Source of the DNA: Rhizobium rosettiformans
Lineage (GTDB): Bacteria; Pseudomonadota; Alphaproteobacteria; Rhizobiales; Rhizobiaceae
Assembly: GCF_016806065.1 (NCBI RefSeq)
Contig: NZ_CP032407.1
Coordinates: forward strand, 72,911-136,910
DNA length: 64,000 nucleotides
Direction: 5' to 3'
Part shown: piece after piece, positions 61,601 to 64,000 of the stretch
How the letters are laid out: the number at the start of each line of letters is the position of its first letter
Numbering within the stretch: the stretch's first letter is position 1
Translations under genes and position numbers: made by a program
Notes under the pieces: generated by a model
Told to the model about the DNA's origin: nothing
What the model saw: only the letters and a program-made list of their open reading frames with translations
The model's database searches: none

Positions 61601-62410
61601 CTATTGCAGCTGGCGGCGGAGGAGAGCGCCGACCTGGTCAACGATGGTGACCATCAGAAGGACAACGAGCATGATCGCAAGAACCTCCTGATAATTCATG
61701 ATCCGGAGGGATGTCATCAACTCGAAACCGATACCACCAGCTCCCACAGTGCCCAGGATTGTCGAGGCGCGGAAGTTGTACTCCCACCGATAGATGGTCA
61801 CATCGGCCAATTGCGGTAGAACTTGTGGCAAGATCGCCCGCGTCACGATCTGGAACGGCGACGCACCAGCTGCGCGTGCGGCTTCTATAGGCGCATTATC
61901 GCAATGCTCGATCGCCTCCGCAAAGAACTTGCCCACCATGCCAACCGAGTGAAGACCAAGAGCCAGCACGCCTGGGAGCGCTCCAAATCCCACTGCCGCC
62001 ACGAAGACGATGCCCATAATCAGCTCCGGGATCGACCGTAGACCATTCAACAATCCACGCGAGATCATATAGATGACAGCGTTGGGTGCTGTTTTCCCTG
62101 AGGCGAAAAAGCCAACTGGAAGTGATATCAGTACCGCGATCGCAGTCCCAGCTATACTCATCGCCAGAGTGTCGATGAGAGGGCTGATCCACTCCAAGCC
62201 TCGGTTGAAATCCGGGGGAAACATTTCCGTACCGAGCTGCCAGAGCGCAGGAAACCCAGATCCCAGACGCTCCAGATCAAGAAGACCGGAGTGATAACTG
62301 CTAACAATGATCACACACGCAATTGCCAACGCGATCACGCCAGCTCTGGTCCAAGCTTTGTTTTGATGTTGAAGGATAGAGTCGTAGTCGGCCGACGGCT
62401 GTGTCATCAC
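61601..62410 (-). CDS. ptxC: Phosphite ABC transporter permease
   Basis: 269 residues, six or so helices, PhnE/PtxC family. The coupling motif is EAARAAGASPFQIVTRAILPQVLPQ (shown in part as EAARAAGASPFQI). Family pieces: GLLNGLRSIPELIMGIVFVA, VGKFFAEAIEHC, YRWEYNFRASTILGTVGAGG. Thirteen bases to ptxD. Forms the membrane channel for the ATPase PtxA and binding protein PtxB. Confidence 0.95.
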   Translation of the reverse strand: MMTQPSADYDSILQHQNKAWTRAGVIALAIACVIIVSSYHSGLLDLERLGSGFPALWQLGTEMFPPDFNRGLEWISPLIDTLAMSIAGTAIAVLISLPVGFFASGKTAPNAVIYMISRGLLNGLRSIPELIMGIVFVAAVGFGALPGVLALGLHSVGMVGKFFAEAIEHCDNAPIEAARAAGASPFQIVTRAILPQVLPQLADVTIYRWEYNFRASTILGTVGAGGIGFELMTSLRIMNYQEVLAIMLVVLLMVTIVDQVGALLRRQLQ

Positions 62411-62477
62411 ATATCCTGGAAGAAAGGACGCAGGCCAGCGCCTGCGTCGAAAGGTGAGAAACTGTCTCGAACGCGCC

Positions 62478-63326
62478 TTACTGACTCAGGTCCAAGTTCA
62501 GCACTTTACCGAGCTCACGGACGACGTCGTAGGCTTTGTCATCGATCGGAGCGAACCCATCGGCTTTGAAGGATGCCAATACCTTTTCGTCTTTAAGGTC
62601 GATGAAGGCTTTGGTGATCGCCTCTTTCAACGAAGTGTCAAGATCCGACCGCATGGTCCAGGGGTACTGCGGGAACGGATCGGACTCGGCGAGGGCGATA
62701 ACTTTCTTAGGATCAATGGTGCCACGAGCGACCATTGAATTGTAGATGGGCAACGAAAGTCCGCCAATCTGAGCATTGCCATTCTGCACTGCAATAGCCA
62801 CGGCATCATGCGACCCTACGAAGTTCTCGCTATAGTCTTTTCCAGCCTCAACTCCGGCCTTAAGCAGCATAGATTTCGGGATAAGGTGGCTTGAGGTGGA
62901 AGCCACGTCCCCAAACGCGACCTTTTTCCCTTTTGCATCTTCAAGGCTTTCGATGCCAGCCTCTGCATTGGCGACAACTACAGCGCGATAGGTAGTTTCG
63001 CCATCCTTCATAAGTGCTGCGAAAGGCTCGATATCAGCCTTGGTTTTCGCGAGCGTGTAAGAGAGCGGCCCGAAATAAGCCAACTCAAGCCGGCCGAAAC
63101 GCATCGCTTCGATCATTGACGAGTAGTCGGTCGTTACGATCAGTTCAATCTCCCGACCGAGTGTCTTCTCAAGATACTCCTCGAGAGGACGATTGTTTTT
63201 GATGACAGTGGCGGCGTTCTCGTCCGGTAGCAACGCGACGCGCAATGTCTCTGGATTTGAGCCAGCATGCGCCAACGAACTCCAGCCAAGAACGGCGAGG
63301 AATGCGAGGGACAGAAGCTTCTTCAT
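62478..63326 (-). CDS. ptxB: Phosphite-binding periplasmic protein
   Basis: 282 residues with signal peptide (LLSLAFLAVLGWSSLAHA). Binding-protein motifs of the PhnD/PtxB group: VALLPDENAATVIKNNRPL, GRLELAYFGPLSYTLA, KKVAFGDVASTSSHLIP, FVGSHDAVAIAVQNG. ATG overlaps the ptxA stop. Upstream of ptxC by 67 bases. Confidence 0.95.
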   Translation of the reverse strand: MKKLLSLAFLAVLGWSSLAHAGSNPETLRVALLPDENAATVIKNNRPLEEYLEKTLGREIELIVTTDYSSMIEAMRFGRLELAYFGPLSYTLAKTKADIEPFAALMKDGETTYRAVVVANAEAGIESLEDAKGKKVAFGDVASTSSHLIPKSMLLKAGVEAGKDYSENFVGSHDAVAIAVQNGNAQIGGLSLPIYNSMVARGTIDPKKVIALAESDPFPQYPWTMRSDLDTSLKEAITKAFIDLKDEKVLASFKADGFAPIDDKAYDVVRELGKVLNLDLSQ

Positions 63327-64000
63327 AATGCGGCCTCCATGGCAGCTAAAGGTTGATCATACTCGTAGTTGGACAAATCTTGTGTTGTGGTCGGATTTCT
63401 TGGGGCGCTGCGGTAGATCGACGCACACATTTGATCGGTCAGTTCGTCGACAGCGGCGTCCGCAACCACTTCCCCGTCGCGCATAGCAATGACCCGGTCG
63501 CCGAACCGGCGAGCTAGATCGATCTGATGAAGGCTGATCACAGCAGTGATGCCGTCGGCTGTGCATATTTCGCGAAGCTGCGACAGGACCTCGACAGCCG
63601 TTTCAGGGTCCAGACTTGCAACGGGCTCATCTGCAAGGACCAGTTGGGGCTTCTGGACCAGCGCGCGCGCAATGCCCACCCGTTGCTGCTGACCGCCGGA
63701 TAGTTGATCCGCCCTGACGAGAGCCTTATCAAGAAGGCCTACGCGTTCAAGGCATTCCAACCCCAGCCTTCGATCCGAACGCGGCATAGGGAACAACGTA
63801 CGCCAGCCAGAGTGGTAGCCCAGGCGGCCCGTCATGACGTTGTCGAGCGCGCTCAAGCGCCCTATGAGTTGGTGCTGCTGGAATATCATCCCAGTTCGCC
63901 TTCGGTGAATGCGAAGCTTAGTTTCCGCATCCAGAGCACCAATATCGTTAGAAGTGATCGAACCAGACGTCGGCGCAACCAAGCCGTTGAGTGTCCGGAT
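63323..64000 (-). CDS. ptxA: Phosphite ABC transporter ATPase, 5' end outside window
   Basis: C-terminal 225 residues of an ABC ATPase. Signature LSGGQQQRVGIARALVQKP, Walker B LVLADEPVASLDP, Q-loop FQQHQLIGRLSALDNV and H-loop ISLHQIDLA are visible. The frame is open to base 64000, where it reads IRTLNGLVAPTSG just after where Walker A would lie, so the start and P-loop are missing. First gene of the ptxABCDE operon. Confidence 0.94.
   Translation of the reverse strand: MRTLNGLVAPTSGSITSNDIGALDAETKLRIHRRRTGMIFQQHQLIGRLSALDNVMTGRLGYHSGWRTLFPMPRSDRRLGLECLERVGLLDKALVRADQLSGGQQQRVGIARALVQKPQLVLADEPVASLDPETAVEVLSQLREICTADGITAVISLHQIDLARRFGDRVIAMRDGEVVADAAVDELTDQMCASIYRSAPRNPTTTQDLSNYEYDQPLAAMEAAL

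Overview
The window looks like part of a secondary replicon (large plasmid, chromid or integrative conjugative element) of an alphaproteobacterium in the Rhizobiales, close to Rhizobium, Agrobacterium or Ensifer. The evidence is the VirB/VirD4 secretion genes with a VirC1/VirC2-like pair, many PAS-GGDEF and chemoreceptor genes with rhizobial-type sequences, and a moderately high G+C content. No replication genes (repABC), rRNA, tRNA or CRISPR array were recognised, so plasmid and integrated element cannot be told apart.

Region 1, about 1-26 kb, is signalling and motility. On the minus strand lie a hybrid histidine kinase (cut by the left edge) coupled to a small secreted protein, a PAS-PAS-GGDEF protein paired with an RsbQ-like alpha/beta hydrolase, a 5'-truncated GGDEF-EAL gene, and a 1491-residue GAF-PAS(7)-GGDEF-EAL protein. 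Further on come a soluble PAS chemoreceptor, a LuxR-type regulator, a MASE1-PAS-GGDEF protein, an orphan FliG, an HU protein, two tandem ArsR-like regulators, a LytS-type 5TM-PAS-GGDEF protein and a membrane chemoreceptor. Small hypothetical genes and a cold-shock protein follow. Five genes make or break c-di-GMP and three encode chemotaxis or flagellar-switch proteins. Fragments of an IS3 transposase and of a chemoreceptor lie between them.

Region 2, about 26-34 kb, is a G+C-rich metal-resistance island. It holds a serine recombinase, chrB-chrA (chromate), and a divergent pair of units around a CsoR/RcnR-type operator. One unit encodes a His-rich secreted protein, HupE/UreJ and a transmembrane anchor. 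The other encodes a CsoR/RcnR-like repressor, an NreB-like MFS pump, a YqaA-like protein and an RcnA-like transporter, which suggests nickel/cobalt handling.

Region 3, about 34-56 kb, is conjugation. Six tightly packed minus-strand genes, three of them secreted nuclease-fold proteins, diverge from a complete virB1-virB11/virD4-type operon with a second lytic transglycosylase. A relaxase and MobC follow on the minus strand. Next to mobC is a strong oriT candidate containing a TATCCTG nic-like sequence. A VirC1-like ATPase and a VirC2-like ribbon-helix-helix protein lie beyond it.

Region 4, about 56-64 kb, starts with a TniA/TniB/resolvase transposon (Tn5053/Tn552 type) with repeated terminal motifs. 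A phosphite-oxidation operon, ptxABCDE, follows on the minus strand; ptxA runs off the right edge. Together the window describes a transferable replicon that links signalling, metal resistance, conjugation and use of phosphite as a phosphorus source.
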